Assembly (NCBI RefSeq): GCF_000005505.3
Contig: NC_016133.3
Location: 15,376,001 to 15,440,000, forward strand
Direction of reading: 5' to 3'
Origin: Brachypodium distachyon
Lineage: Eukaryota > Streptophyta > Magnoliopsida > Poales > Poaceae
Length of the DNA stretch: 64,000 nt
Every line of letters starts with the position of its first letter. Position 1 is the stretch's first letter. The position numbers and the translations under genes are program-made. This document shows, one piece after another, positions 46,601-58,860 of this stretch. The notes below the pieces were generated by a model. That model saw only the letters and a list, made by a program, of their open reading frames with translations. It did no database searches and had not been told where the DNA came from.

Positions 46601-48121
46601 AGTGATGTGTGATGTTTGAATAAAATAACTCCATAACACCAGTAACAATCAGAACCGACTTAAATCAGCTCAAAAGCTAAAAAGGCTCCAACTATTTGCA
46701 TCGAATTCAACATTAAATAGATATCCAGTAGCAAAACGAAGAAGTTTGTACCAAACATAAAATTGAATGACCTTTCGACCAATAAAACCGATAGGACAGG
46801 ATAAGACCAGAAGAGTCAGAACACAGGTCACAAAAAAAGCAACTTGCCGAAGTTCCTCCATAAAGGACAGCATATAGCTTCAGTACAATTCCCAAATTTC
46901 CCTTTTGTTTATTTTGGGTTTATACACTATCTAGTTTAAGAAATGCTGCTTACCAAAGAATCGTGACATGAGCTGGTAAAATGTCAAATACTGCTGGGGA
47001 TCTCTTTGTTTATTTTGGCTTTGTACGCTATCTCACTTAGCTGTTACTGACATGAGCTGGTAAAAGTATCAAACACAGCTGGGAAACCTTTTCAGTGAGG
47101 TTATTTTACACAAGAATTAGAAGTTTATTCAACATAAGAAATGACCTATCACAGTCTAAAGAGTGGGTGACTCAAAACTTCAAAAAACATGCTTCAACTA
47201 ATTAAGTGCATATTGATATGGTTTAGCCTGGATAAGGGTCTAAAGAACAGGGATAGAACACTTGCCCTCATCTGCCTACACTCCTACAGAACCTAATACC
47301 TGTCATGGTAGCGAAGCTCTGAGCCTTAGTTGAACTATTTGATTACTCACTATTGGATAAAAGAGTTACATGACACTAGGACAGCACTCTATATTGATAC
47401 AGAAGCAAGATCGCAACACAATTCCGGACTGAACCTTAACTCTATTTCACTTCAGACTATTCTAGTTGAAAAAACATATCCAACACGAATACTTCCTTAT
47501 ATCCAAGTGTTCCCAATCCTGTGTCTACACACCCTACACGAGTGCACACATGGGTCTGCAATTCTGATGGATCCACAAGACCACAACATAACACATGTAT
47601 TGTTCCAACAACTCCAACAATTTCAATAATCAAGTCCCCTGAGTTGAAAACTAAATGGTGACACTAGAACAACACAGGACATTAGTCACCAGGAAATAAT
47701 GAAGCAACCTTCTGCACAATAAGACAACTAATTGCCTTGTATCTCTAAACAAAGTATGTCAGGTGGATAGACTTACTAATTTGCGCCAGCTATCTTATTT
47801 ATGAAAGAATATTATATGAAAAGGTAGCGTGAGCAAGTGAAATGTGCATACAAAATATATTTTGCTGGTCGTTTGTTGCCAGTTCCCAATAAGCCCTGAA
47901 GCTTCATTGACAGCAGTGTCAAGATCCCTTAACACCTCATTGGGTTGCTCTTCAGGAGACTTGCATAGATCTTCTATGAGAGGTCTCACAATGCTTGAGA
48001 TATCGCATACATTTTGGCAGTACTTCTGAATAGGCTTGGGTCTTGCAGTAGAGCCATCGGAAGTTAAGAGACTAAGATGTGAGATACTATTGAGCAAAGT
48101 CCTTGGAGAGAAATTCTCCAT
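43661..48121 (-). CDS. PUB4: U-box/ARM-repeat E3 ubiquitin ligase, PUB4-like
   Basis: Four coding exons with GT-AG borders, all in phase: 48121-47852, 46517-46404, 45860-43812 and 43720-43661, giving 830 residues, the usual size of PUB4-type proteins. Residues 1-250 or so form the plant UND domain (SPRTLLNSISHL, QIESVISDIQGF). The U-box follows ([28 protein letters not shown]), which binds the E2 enzyme, then a Ser-rich linker and about six ARM repeats (ENAVTALLNLSINDNNK, KENSAATLFSLT, KKDAATALFNLS, ENAAAALFQLC) that bind substrates. The end AQALLSYFRSQRHGNSARR is typical. Such ligases mark target proteins with ubiquitin in the cytoplasm or at the plasma membrane. ATG 48121 follows a TTTTCACAG acceptor, so the 5' UTR is spliced. 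No defect seen. Confidence 0.95.
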
Positions 48122-49390
48122 CAACCCTGTGAAAAGATCCATATGTTTAGGAGTAAGATAACATGAATACCAAAATAGATCCATATATGTTGGTGAATAT
48201 GCATCAGCTGTGTGGTGTATTAGAACTTCTCATAGAAACAAAGTATCATGCTCATGATTATAAGTTCTGATCATAAGTATCTGATTAGGCAGGGTGAAAA
48301 CAAGAAACATAAGCTGTGTATTGATCTCTTTTTCATCTTCATTTTGACCTCTCTGTTTAATCCGCTCCGTCTGCATATCTTGATTGTGGACTCAATTAAA
48401 TGTGTTTTGGCATAATATATGGCAGTTTAATGTAGACTGAGTACAATCATGAAGCAACACTGGACGTAATTTTTCAGGATATTCGCCCAAACTTTCACAA
48501 CAGCGGGAAATTAAATCATTCACCTATAGAATTCTACACCAAACAATAGCCAAATGTGGCCCTAATGGACCAACAACAGTAAAGAAAAACGCCTATTTTA
48601 TATATCATCGGATCATATTGTAAAAACAAAACTCAATACCCTAAAAAACACCTCATCACCTTGTCGCGGAACGAGAAAAGAGGTAAAAATCAACCGTAGT
48701 CCGGAGGATCGTCGCCAGGTTCCTTCGACGAGCCTGCATGGCCACCGGCAATCACCGCCACTTCGGTCGCCAGGATGAGCTTTGCCGCCAAAGTTCACCA
48801 CGAGTTCGACGGGAGATGAAGAGACTAGAAGGAGTCGACTAGGGTGTGGGCCGCCCGTGGGATTTGCATTCTCGGTGTGAGCCCGGCCCAAAAGCCCGGA
48901 AAAAGCCCAAGATGGGGTAAACTCAATATTTTTTTTGGGAAAATAGGTATAAAAAGTCATTCATTTACCCCGAAAATGATTATTTTAATGTCTAAAATGC
49001 TACTTTTCCAGGTTTCAGGCCGGGCCCGGGCCTGGGATTTTCTGGTCGAGCTTTGAAGCCAGCCCGAAACCCGGCCCGGGGTTTGCCCAGGTCTCGATCG
49101 CAGGTTGATGAAATAAGGGCTCGAAGGGGTTCTGTGCAAATTCGCATAGGCTATCTTACAGTTGAGCCCCTCTGGTGGGTCCCACTTAGTCCACATCATC
49201 AGCGCCACGTGGCAAGTTAACCACCAGTTAAATCCGGCAAACCTCAATTTGGACCTCGGTCGAGTTTTGCAACTTCGAGGACTAAACTGATCACCCGTGC
49301 CAGTGCCAAGTCCAGGACCCGCAATGTCATTTCCTCTGACTAAAAGTTACTGGAGGAGAATCATGGATGACGAACTGCTCATACCTCGGA
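48122..49390 (-). other. Probable 5' UTR intron of the PUB4-like gene with transposon inserts
   Basis: No coding sequence. It holds an hAT-type MITE relative near 48870-49100, a patch of unknown origin at 48610-48860 and a repeat-like stretch (CCACGTGGCAAGTTAACCACC, GAGGACTAAACTGATCACCCG) at 49130-49330. Confidence 0.5.
48870..49100. mobile_element. hAT-type MITE, copy 2 (inverted, diverged)
   Basis: The reverse complement runs parallel to 42979-43220: ACCTGGGCAAACCCCGGGCC, CATTTTAGACATTAAAATAAT, TTTTTATACC and CTTTTGGGCCGGGC. One end, TGCCCAGGT, is clear; the other has decayed and no target duplication was fixed. Confidence 0.8.
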
Positions 49391-49700
49391 AACCAGTGAC
49401 CGAAATCGCGGGCTGGAGTTGAGGCAGCAGGCACGCGCGCGAGGAAGGAGGGGGTTGAACGGAGCGGGAGCGGCGATCGATGGCCGCGCCGCCGCGGAGG
49501 AGGAATGTTATGTAGTGCACGGGGCGGGAGCTCAGATCACCTTTGCTTTCGGGGTGAAAGGGGTCGGTGCAGGGGGCCGTCGTCAGCAGCAGCAGATGGA
49601 CTCCAGCGGCGGCGGACTCCGGCGGGAAGGGGAGCGGGTACCGGCGGCGAAACCCTAAGCGACGCCGCCTCTGATGCTCGAGAGCTCGATGCGGAGGGGA
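49391..49700 (-). other. Probable untranslated first exon of the PUB4-like gene
   Basis: The - strand shows a GC-rich leader with TTAGGGTTTCGCCGCC, typical of grass 5' UTRs, and a donor TTCCGAG|GTATGAGC at about 49391. It is upstream of and on the same strand as the PUB4-like coding exons. Start-site position is a guess from composition. Confidence 0.5.
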
Positions 49701-51323
49701 AATCGGAGGAGGGTGGGGAGAATGGGGGCTTCGACAAACAGGCACAGGAGCCCCCCCTGTTCTGTTCGGAGACAAAGAGAAGAAGAGGTCGTCGTCTCCT
49801 CGTATGGGATGCGCGTCGGAAGACTTGGAACGAAGACTCGGAATGTTCTGAGCTTGTGCACTTGACTGGACTACAGGACTAGTTGAAAGCTTTTTTGTTG
49901 TTGTTGTTGTTGACAAACGAAGGACTAGTTGAAAGTTGCGAGACAAAGCAGTGTTAGCGCTATGTTCACATTGTAATTTGCTTATTAAGACTGGCCTTTT
50001 GTCCAAACTTTACTTTTTAATATTGGATTTTCTTTTTAACTTTTAACACAGCTGTTGACTTTCTGTCTGAGTAGTTAGTCGTAGTTTTTTCGTGGAATTC
50101 ATTTTGAATTCTAAAAACGAACTTGTTTGATTGTTACGGAATTGGCCAGAACAATTCAATTTCAGATTTCATGGAATTGCACGACTAATCCAATTCCTTT
50201 CCAAAATCCATCATTTCTTTGGAATTATCTTTTACTCTCCAAATCCATGTGGTAGACAAAAACATGACTTTTAAACAAGGAAATTTAAATTTAACCAAAT
50301 GAAATGAAACGATGGTTACCAAACGGGCTGTTAGAGGATTCCCAGTGTTTGTTTCTCCCTTTGCTTCTCAACTTTTTTGTCACCCATAAAAGTAATCATC
50401 TTTGTCACGCTGTCTGATTTGATCACGTATTCTCCTGGGTAATGACTCGTACCTCCCTCGTTTTTATTCATATCGTGGAGGTAAATCCATGCACATGTCG
50501 ATCTAAAAAAATCAATGAACCGTGTGAAGTTTCACCGAACGACTATTTAACCCCACGAGGCTTAGCTTTAGCAAAGGGATTGTCTACGCCTCAGTTGATT
50601 GAGACTTTCTTAGCAAAACCGATAGAAAAACGATTGTATTACACACACTTTTGATGTACAAACCAAATGCACTTTTGATGTACAAACCAGTACTGATCAA
50701 ACAAGTTAACTAGGGCACAAGGTATTGTACCATCGCACGCTAACCTACAACGAAAACAGAAAAGGTAAGAAACCTACATATATCAAAGGGAAAAAAAACT
50801 TTGAACTAAAACTGTGTTCATATACAGAAATAAATACTCCCTCCGATCCATATTAGTTGTCAAAATATTACATATATCTAGACGTCTTTTGGACATAGAT
50901 ACATCCATATTTGAACAAATTTGAGACAATTAACATGGATCGGGAGAGTAAGTGTTTTTAGTAGCCACCCATAATAACAAACTGCGCCTAAATTGTAGAC
51001 CTGTCTAATATTAAGCTGTATAAAAAACAAGATGAAATTGGTTCAGGTTAAAGAAAACGTCACGCCAGCGAGCAACCTTGGATTAAACAAGTTCACCAGG
51101 GAGTACTACTACTTAGCAATCTATTGTAGCATGCATTACACAGCGGTTTCAAGCCAGAGGTAAAATGTTGTGAACTGTGTAAGTTCACAAGATCATGTGG
51201 CAAAACACAAGGAACATTGCACACGGTTGAGAACATAGTAAAAGGCCCTGGGAAACAAAAGTTTTCATCGAAAGGGTGGAACATTCCAGGCACTTCCATT
51301 GCAGACACCCGGAATGGAGCAGC
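49701..51323. other. Intergenic between PUB4-like and F-box gene D
   Basis: Holds the Stowaway MITE at 50837 and a repeat-like stretch at 50090-50340 (GGAATTGGCC...CCAAACGGGCTGTTAG). An open frame at 50442-50654 is not recognised. The end near 51100-51323 is the likely 3' UTR of gene D. Confidence 0.5.
50837..50948. mobile_element. Stowaway MITE (Tc1/mariner type), 112 bp
   Basis: Left end CTCCCTCCGATCCAT and right end ATGGATCGGGAGAG are inverted copies, with TA on both sides (50835-50836, 50949-50950). This is the classic grass Stowaway end. Confidence 0.92.
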
Positions 51324-53835
51324 TCACTTCAAGAGCGCACGCATAGCCCTGAGGACCATCCTGTCTTCTTCGTCGAGCTCGTCCTCGTAGACACCGTTAA
51401 GGTAACGTGAAGGGTCACAGTAGTCGTCGTAGTCCTCAGAGTCCAGATCGTCGTAGTCAAAACCATACCCCATGTCATCAGAACTACCATCATCATCATC
51501 TTCACTCTGGGAGTCATTGCGTGTACGCCAGACAGGGCTCTGAACCTGAAAGTCGTAGTCAGCAGTCGAGTCATGGGGAAGCCTCAGTGTCTTGATGCTG
51601 GCACACTTTGCTCGCAGGGTTTCGTCCATGTGAACGTTGAAGCAGTGACGGATGTCAAGGGACTCCAGGTGCTGGCAGTTGTCCAAGATGGCGGTGAGTC
51701 CTTCATTGGTTAGCATGTTGGCGAAGAGCTGCAGAGAGCGTAGCTCATGCATAGTTGCGATCCCCAGGGCTTCCTCATCCGGGTTGAAGCCACTGAATCC
51801 ATGGTCGTAGAACAGGTGCTTGCTCAGTCTGAAGCGCTTCAGTTGCGGGCACACTTTCCCAACGACCCCAAACACATTATCGCCACATACATTCAAACAT
51901 AATGTAAGCTCCAGCTCCTCAAGCAGAGGAAACTTCTCTATCGCGTTTGCAAACCCTTCAGTCGAGACATCATAGCAAGAGATGAGGCGCAGACTCTTGA
52001 GAGATGGTGCCCTACAAAGATAGCACTTAGATTTCAATAACAAATAAATATGCCACGAAAAAGGAAACGGTAAGCACACTGTATAAAACCAGTAATTAGC
52101 ATCTGTTCGTGTTTGATAGCCTCACTTAAATAACTCCAGTAGCAGAGTCCCATTACAGAAAATTATAAGTGAAATGAATGGAGGTAAATGATTCAGGGAT
52201 GATTGCGCATAAATAACTACATAGACACTAGCAGTTTAGTACAAAACATTATTTTGTTAGTTTTGCCATGAGGAACATTTCAGATATCTTAACTGGCTGG
52301 GGCCTGCAAGTGCAACTTGCTGCGACTGAAAGTTGCAACAACTGAAAAAACACAATGAGCAATTGCAGAACTAATCTTGTAATCTGTTATGTGAATTCAG
52401 CTCAGTTCATTACATTTAGTTTAATAATTCGAATAAGTCAAAATTGTCTTTAACCCCATTGCTTCACCCTGGTAATGTTCCAAATGACTGTCAAGCTAAT
52501 TCCCAAGTGCACTCTACCTTATATCAAACAAAGAAAACATTTTCCTTTGTCTTAATAAACTAACAAGTCAAGACCTCAGCTGAGTTCATTGCTGCATCTG
52601 TACATTCCTTTTCTTTTTTGGATGATGGATGAGCCCAAAGGAATAAGTTAGAGTGCATGTTGTAAGGTGCTGCATATTAATGTGTAAGACACCTCGTCAA
52701 TAACTTGACAGTGGATAAATGCTAATTTATGGAAAATCCATTCCTATGAAACTGACGCGACATCAAGGATCATCTAATGGTACGACATTTTCAGTGATTC
52801 ACAATATATGTTCAGTAGTGAGACTGAACTGACTCTATTTCCAAAGTGACGCCCAGCTAGAGAATCACATGAAAGTTCTTGGTGTTCTAGAATCACCCCT
52901 TGGCAACCATCATCTCCCTTGTATGTAAAGCATACCACTAAATCATAAACCGTTGCAGAAAATGAAAAGATAATGCTACTATAGACAAATGCATGCGATG
53001 CTAATTAGTGAGAATGTTTTCGCTTGTGAGCATTGGTTGTATGACAACATGGAGGAAATTAGGAGGGATCACTATTATTTCTTATTGGAATCTATATAAA
53101 AATTTAAGACCATTGCAATGATAGCAGTCGAACGGTAAAGCAGTCTAAATTGCAACACAGAGAAATGAGATGCTAGATCAAATCAGGAAGATAATTAAAC
53201 AATATTTTTAGGAATAAACTACTATAGCGGTGTATCTTCGGCATGGACCGGCAAACTATCAATTCTAAGATTATGCTACAAATGTGTTTCTGTTACTTCA
53301 TACAAAGTTGCTTGATAATTAGAGATTTAGAAGAACAAATTTCTACAAAATTGTCATGTAAGCACGAAATGGAACCCAAAGTTTCCCACAAATCTGCAGC
53401 ACATGTACCCATATCAGACCAAATCAAACAGAATTACCCGTCGAATATCAAAATGAACGGGCATGGAGATTCTCACTGGTCGTCTAGGAAGTCGAGGAAT
53501 TCGTCGTCGCCGGCGTACTCGCCCCAGAAGGCCTCGCAGCGCCCCTTGCTGCGGCGGACGGCGGCTTGCGCCATCCCGTGGAGGTTGAGCTGGTTGAAGA
53601 GATCGGCGTGGTTGCGCATGTCGATGCGGCGCCACAGCTCAGGCTCGTCGCGCGCCGCGTGGCGCCAGGAGCGGCACACCTGGCCGGGCCCCATCAGGAT
53701 GTCGACGTGGTCGAGCTTGTCGAGGATGGCAAATATCGCGTCCAGTGGCAGATCTGCCCAGTTGCGACCCTTCTTGCGGCTGCGGCGACCGCCTCGGCAG
53801 CCGCGACGACGGCGAGAGGAGGCGGTGAGCGGCAT
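51324..53835 (-). CDS. F-box/LRR protein, SKIP19/FBL23-like (gene D), intact
   Basis: Two exons, 53835-53477 and 52011-51324, joined in phase (DDQ|APSLKSLRL) with CCA|GTGAGA and TTTGTAG borders, giving 348 residues. A basic leader (SRRRRGCRGGRRSRKKG) precedes the F-box (NWADLPLDAIFAILDKLDHVDILMG, QVCRSW, ELWRRIDM), which would bind SKP1 in an SCF ubiquitin ligase. The second exon has LRRs (LKSLRLISCYDVS, LEELELTLCLNV, LRSLQLFANMLTNEG, LESLDIRHCFNV) for substrate choice and an acidic tail of Asp, Glu and Tyr. Only 70 bp of its own upstream sequence remains before the MULE TIR at 53911, so its promoter has been displaced. Coding intact; expression uncertain. Confidence 0.93.
52012..53182 (-). 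other. Intron of F-box gene D, unique part
   Basis: AT-rich intron without a gene or clear transposon. From 53183 on, the intron end and first exon are the part duplicated at 63061. Confidence 0.7.
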
Positions 53836-53905
53836 TGCGGGATGGGATTGGGAAGGCTAGGGCTTGGTTTGGGCCTTGGGGAGGAAGGGTTTTGGCCAGA
53901 GCCTG
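53183..53905. repeat. Left copy of 723-bp direct duplication flanking the MULE
   Basis: Aligns base for base, without a gap, to 63061-63783 (offset 9878). I count 13 substitutions (11 transitions, 2 transversions), about 1.8 percent. It contains the last 294 bp of the intron side, exon 1 of gene D and 70 bp upstream. Confidence 0.97.
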
Positions 53906-53910
53906 GCTAA

Positions 53911-54131
53911 TTTTTTTTAAATAATACGATTTTTTTAATCATTTTTAAAAATAATACGCGTTTTTAAAAAATTTAAAAAATAATACGGCCTCGGCCTGGG
54001 CGAGGCTGATTGGGCCCAGTCGGCCTCGGCTAGGCCGACTGCAGGCCGCCCGTCTCGCCCACGGGGCCCCCACGCGCCAGTCGGCCTGGCCCAGGCCGAC
54101 TGGCCCAGTTGGTTTGGGCCAGGCCGACTGG
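53911..54131 (+). repeat. Left TIR of the MuDR-type MULE
   Basis: An AT-rich outer part of about 75 bp with AATAATACG repeats, then GC-rich units CGGCCTCGGC and GCCGACTGGCCCAG. It mirrors 62815-63060. Confidence 0.88.
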
Positions 54132-54571
54132 ATTCAATTCATTTTTTCCCGCCCGATTCGAAGTAATTCCATATTTTTCTTCGGATCCTTTTGATCTTTT
54201 GAACTAAAATACTCGACAATCTGGATAAAAGTAACACGCCGAATCCGATTGGAAGTAATTAGTGTTCGCCGCTAGTTCGTTGCATGATCAACGCATACAC
54301 GGCCGAGGCCCATTTTTGTCTCGAATCCTTGCGGTTTTTTGAACTTAAAGACTTGACAACTTGGATAAAGAGTAACATATATCGAGAAATTGCTGGACAA
54401 TTTCTGTGTCGATTCTTTGCGGGTTTTTTAAACTGAAAGACTTGATATTTGGATAAATTAACATACATCGATAATGTGTTGGTTACGGAACCAAGGCACG
54501 AGTAAATTAACATACATTGGTTACCGCAATTGGACATAATTAAAGATAACAAATACATAAAAACACAAGCA
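54132..54571. other. Subterminal region of the MULE
   Basis: Non-coding, with a repeated pattern GAACT-AAAGACTTGA-A--TTGGATAAA-TAACATACATCG at about 54200, 54340 and 54430. Presumed 3' UTR of the small Cys-rich gene. Confidence 0.6.
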
Positions 54572-55234
54572 CTACTGAGTCCACTTAGGCCATTTTCCGC
54601 TCGTATCGCCACGTTCTTCTGCAGCCTTTGCCACGGCGGCTCTTTCTCTTTGCCTCTCCCTTTCTGCCTCACGAGCATCCTTGCGCCTTCATTCCTCCTC
54701 TTGCATCTCAAGCGCTTTCTCCCTGTTTTTCCTTAGTGCTTCGTCAATCCAACGACGTTGTTCCTCCCTATGCTCTTTCATCTCTCTCTCTTGCTCCTCT
54801 TTCTCTTGGGCTGCAGCTTTTTCCGCACGCTCCTCCGCGTGGAAACACTGCCATGCATTTCGGGACCTTGTTTTGATCTCTTCCACCGCCCAATCCGGCA
54901 TCTCTGTGTCAATCCAACGATACCACATGCATAGGGCGGAGGAGACTACAAAAAAGGCTACTGTTACAAATCTGATATGACACAAAAAACATGTTTTAGA
55001 ACACCTAAATGTGCTTACCGGAGGCTTGTCGTACAGCGAAACCGGGACAGGTGGTTCATACTCATAGTTCACGCACATGAAAAACCTCATGCCCAGCTTA
55101 TCTGAAAAATCTGTCACCTCCTTCACCTTGCATAAATTGCCGCACCAACACCTGAGATGTTCCACCCCCCGAGGCAACATCGCATCTTTCATCCTCCTCG
55201 ACCTCTCGCCCTGGTCTGAGCAAGGCAAACTCAT
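54572..55234 (-). pseudogene. Small GRF-zinc-finger-like protein of the MULE
   Basis: Exon 1 (55234-55017) encodes LRCWCGNLCKVKEVTDFSDKLGMRFFMCVNYEYEPP, whose Cys pattern (CWCG...C...FFMC) resembles the GRF zinc finger, a nucleic-acid binding fold. A TTTTTGTAG acceptor near 54952 opens exon 2, with MWYRWIDTEMPDWAVEEIKTR followed by a long Glu/Arg/Lys coiled coil. The two exons join out of frame by one base, next to a Pro codon run, and a TGA after EMQEEE (about 54689) interrupts the coiled coil before RRKDAREAERERQ and the final KWPKWTQ. Its role in transposition is unknown. Family call is by motif only. Confidence 0.6.
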
Positions 55235-55309
55235 TTGGGGACACTGAAATATTGGAAAAAAGAGTAGTGGGAAGGATGCTTAGATGACTACCGGAGATGA
55301 GGTATTTAT

Positions 55310-55515
55310 AGGCTCTCAAACTCATTCTCTCGCCACCGTTTCCCTCCTCTTTTTTGCGCCACCGTTTTCCGCCTCCTTTTTGCGCCACCGTTTTCCGCCT
55401 CCTTTTCACGCCACCGTTTCCCGCCTCGTTTTCCCGCCATCGTTTCCTGCCTCGTTTTTGCGCCACCGTTTACCGCCTCCTTTTCCTGCCTCCTTTTACC
55501 TCCACCGTTTCCCGT
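55310..55515. repeat. Tandem repeat, about 28-30 bp unit, seven copies
   Basis: Units of the type TTTTTGCGCCACCGTTTTCCGCCTCC run without a break, directly upstream of the start of the small Cys-rich gene (55234, - strand). The open frame across it (GNGG, KRWR repeats) is compositional. Confidence 0.92.
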
Positions 55516-55727
55516 TTATTTTAAGTTGTCGGTTTTAATTTCAATCTTTCTATTGCATATGTATTTAAGTCTTGCCGTTATTTATATGCAAATGTAACTT
55601 GAATAAGAATGCGAAAATTAGTAACATGTCTCTTTCATAGGTAGAAATATGTCTCATACATAGGACCAACATCCAAATATCAGGCACGACGTCTGGGACG
55701 GCGTTCCGGGGGTGCCTGTGGCGTGGT
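55516..55727. other. Spacer between the small Cys-rich gene and PMD gene
   Basis: Non-coding, AT-rich; nothing recognised. Confidence 0.6.
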
Positions 55728-58547
55728 CTAGCCATACCTATGAGGTGGCACTACGTTGCGCTGAGGAATCACGGACCTATCCTCACGATACTGTGTATCC
55801 TCCTGTGTGGGGTCTGGTGGCGGAGTACTGAACATCCAGCTGTGTTGGACAGAATAGTCCTCTCCTTGAGCGTGATCCTGCTCACTACCCCACGAGGGTT
55901 CGGACAACGATGACTGATACCCGTAGGCTCCTGCATGTGTGAAAGTACTTAGCATTACAATTGCGTAGCAGTCATGGTAACGAACACAATAGATAGAAAT
56001 ATACATACCCTGTGGCTGGGTCTGTGGACGAAACTCGAAGTTCATCCTGGGACTCTGCTGGTGCTGCCACGACGAACCTCCAGCCTCAAAATAAGGCTGC
56101 TGCTGGTGCCACGCCGAACCTCCAGCCTCAAAAGAGGGCTGCTGCTGGTGCCAATAGTCAAAAGAAGACTGCGACTGGTGCCACGACGAACCTCCGGCCT
56201 GCTCAGGAGGAGGTCGCCTGGGCGTCGACTGCTCTGGTAGACGTGGACGAGGGTGGTGTCAGGGGTGCGATGCTTCCTGCTGACGTGGCCGCTGCTGGTG
56301 CGTGGAGTGACGAGGGGGGCCGTACGGACGCCTGGTGGTGAACGACGTCGGAAGTGCGGGTGCACGTGATAGCCGCGTAAACAGAGCGTAGCTTCTCCTC
56401 CATTCGTCTAAGCCAGGACCGGTGCGGCTCCTGTGGTAGTAGAAGTGGACCGGTCGAAAGCGAACGTCCATACGCAGCGAACTCGACCTGTAAATCCTGT
56501 GTCAACTAAGCCTGCAATTGGCACGAAGAGTATTACATATATATGGCAAAGTACGTAACAAACACATGCATTATGTTAAGAGAAGATACTTACCGCGTGC
56601 TGTCTAGAGCCTGAAGTAGACTGGCTAGGGTACATATCTTGCAAACTCGGCTCGGCTATCTCCTGGGGGTGAGAGTGCTGAATGATGGTCAATCGGGTAG
56701 CTGTCATGTACCTCTGCAAATATCCGTTGAATAGATCGAGATCAAAGGCCGCCAATGGCCAAACCCGTGTCGTCGCAGTCTCCCACTCTGTGACGTACGA
56801 CTGAACCCTCTGCAGCCACTGAGTCTGGGTCCTGGTACTTCCTTTCCTGGTAACCTGAGATCGCAATAGAAAGTTGAACAATAAATTCAGGACAATTCTG
56901 GACGACAATCATAAATTGGAGAACTGCAGATACCTGTGGACGACCTGTGGAAGTGGATCCTCCGTCGGTGGAGGAACGACCAATTGGCGTGCCCCAAACT
57001 GCCTCATGACCCTCTGCTGGGCCATCTCCTCCACGCAGACATCGAAGATGATCTTTGATTTTGTCATCCTGTAAGCGTAATCTCTCATGCAGACCGTGGA
57101 CATCCCGCCAGGGTATCTATCCTCGATGGCGTCCTGTGTGTACGGCTCCCAGACAACCGCCTCAAAGTGCAACACGTCGAACTGCTCGTTGAATGATGGG
57201 TAGCAATTCCTGACCTGATCGTGTGCAAAGCGTCTCTGTAAAAAAAAAAATTTAGCTTCATTCATGGTTTATGTAAACTAATGTATGAATTTCACATTCG
57301 ACATACCTTGCTACGTGTCCAAATTATCGCGAAAGTAGGCAGGTCGATGTGTTCTAAGTCAAACAACTCCTGCTCAGGGTTAGGGTGATCACCCGTAACG
57401 TCTGGTCGGCCGATAGAAAACCTCTCCCACGACCAGAGCTGCAACAATAAAGGACATCCAAGCAGGGCTGACTTGGGCGACGCAAACTGGCAAGCGTTGC
57501 ACATACCTCGGTACGTAGCCGCTAAGACGGCCGAACCCCAACTCCTCTGTGTGATGTCGTCACCACAAGTTGCATTCGCGATCTCCACTGCAATAGGGAT
57601 GTTGCGTGCGCTAATGGTGTTGACGTGGTTCTCGGTGAACATCACCTTCCCGAGAAGCCACATTATATATGCCTCAAGGCTCCGAGTGATCTGAGGCTCA
57701 GTCATTTGGGTCTCTGGATACCCAAACTTCTGAATCTGCATGCAACAAAAACCAAGTGTTAGTAAACCCATGCAAGTATATGAGTTAGATATATTAACTT
57801 AAAACACATCGATCTAACCTGGTAATTGAGCAACCAATCTAGCTTAGGTCCGTGAGCCTCCGAGGTGAGTGGCCCAACTCCGGCAAGAATACCTTGAAAA
57901 CGTAGGACACAAATTAACACATAGTTCCACATATAGTACAAACAAATTAAAACACAGGGCACGAATTAACACATACCTTGAAAGCGTAGTGCCATACCCT
58001 CCTGCCAATCAGCTGGTGCCTGCAACGGTCCTATGGGATCACCCACCAATGGTAGTCCCAGCAGCATCGACACATCCTGGAGAGTAGGAGCCATCTCTCC
58101 CCAGCGAAAGTGAAACGTGTGTGTCTCGGGCCTCCATCTGTCCACTAAGCAGCTCAGCAGCGAGTGGTCAATTTGTACCCGTGTAGAGTTGAAGCCTCGT
58201 CGCTTGCCCTCTACCATTTCCGCACGAGTTGCCTCAACAAGTCATGCGAAAGGTAAAAGGCCAGCCCACTTCAAACTGCATAAATAAAGTGGACATGCAA
58301 GGGATGAATAAATAAAATGTAAATGCAAGGGATTATTGAATGAAATGTACATGCAAGGGGTGAATAAATAAAATGGACATGCAAGGGATGATTGAATAAA
58401 TACCGCTGAATCCAGGCAGGGTGTATCATCAAATTTTCCTTAGGAGTGCGCGTGACAAGGGGCTCTACACTCTCAGGATGCGCCACCAATCGAGCAGCCC
58501 GATGCTTACTCTCAATCTCTAGAAATAGCAACGATACTCTCTCCATT
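55728..58547 (-). pseudogene. Plant mobile domain (PMD) protein of the MULE
   Basis: Multi-exon gene starting MERVSLLFLEIESKHRAARL at 58547. The PMD begins in the next exon (58259 to about 57978): a TGA near 58232 stands where family context expects Arg, followed in frame by LVEATRAEMVEGKRRGFN, then LLSCLVDRWRPETHTFHFRWGEM and TLQDVSMLLGLPLVGDPIG. Further exons hold LEAYIMWLLGKVMFTENHVNTIS, SWGSAVLAATYRGMC and LLQLWSWERFSIGRP, then a tail with EAGGSSWHQQQP repeats (56.2-56.05 kb) and a Ser/Gln/Pro end at TAG 55728. PMD genes of transposons are related to the host proteins MAIN and MAIL1. Role in the element unknown. The single stop seen suggests recent inactivation. Confidence 0.85.
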
Positions 58548-58579
58548 TTGTGCCTGCAACATTTATAAACATAGTTAGA

Positions 58580-58858
58580 CATACAAATTAAAGTTAAGCA
58601 TAGTTAAACTGAGAGTACATATTAAAACATAGTTGAACAAAGCGTAAAAATTAACACACAGTTCCACACATAGTACAAATTAAAACATAGGGCACAAATT
58701 AACATTAGTTTCACGGAGTACAAAATAAAACTTAGTTCCACATAGAGTACAAATTAACACATAGTTTCACGGAGTACAAATTAACACATAGTTCCACATA
58801 TTGTACAAATTAAAACATAGGGTACAAATTAACACATAGTTTCACATATGCATGATAA
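58580..58858. repeat. Degenerate tandem repeat between transposase and PMD gene
   Basis: ACAAATTAA-ACATAG--CACA and ACATAGTTTCACGGAGTACAAA recur about ten times. It sits between the transposase stop and the PMD start, so it would serve as terminator and promoter region. Confidence 0.8.
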
Positions 58859-58860
58859 GC

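Noticed and set aside
50442..50654. Open frame of 70 codons that looks somewhat protein-like
   Set aside because: I could not link it to a family, organelle gene or splice context; kept only as intergenic content.
53243..53860. + strand ORF of 205 codons, repeated at 63121-63738
   Set aside because: It is the antisense of F-box exon 1; its conservation follows from the duplication.
55098..55466. Basic - strand ORF with KRWR and GNGG repeats
   Set aside because: It is a translation of the 28-30 bp tandem repeat upstream of the small Cys-rich gene.
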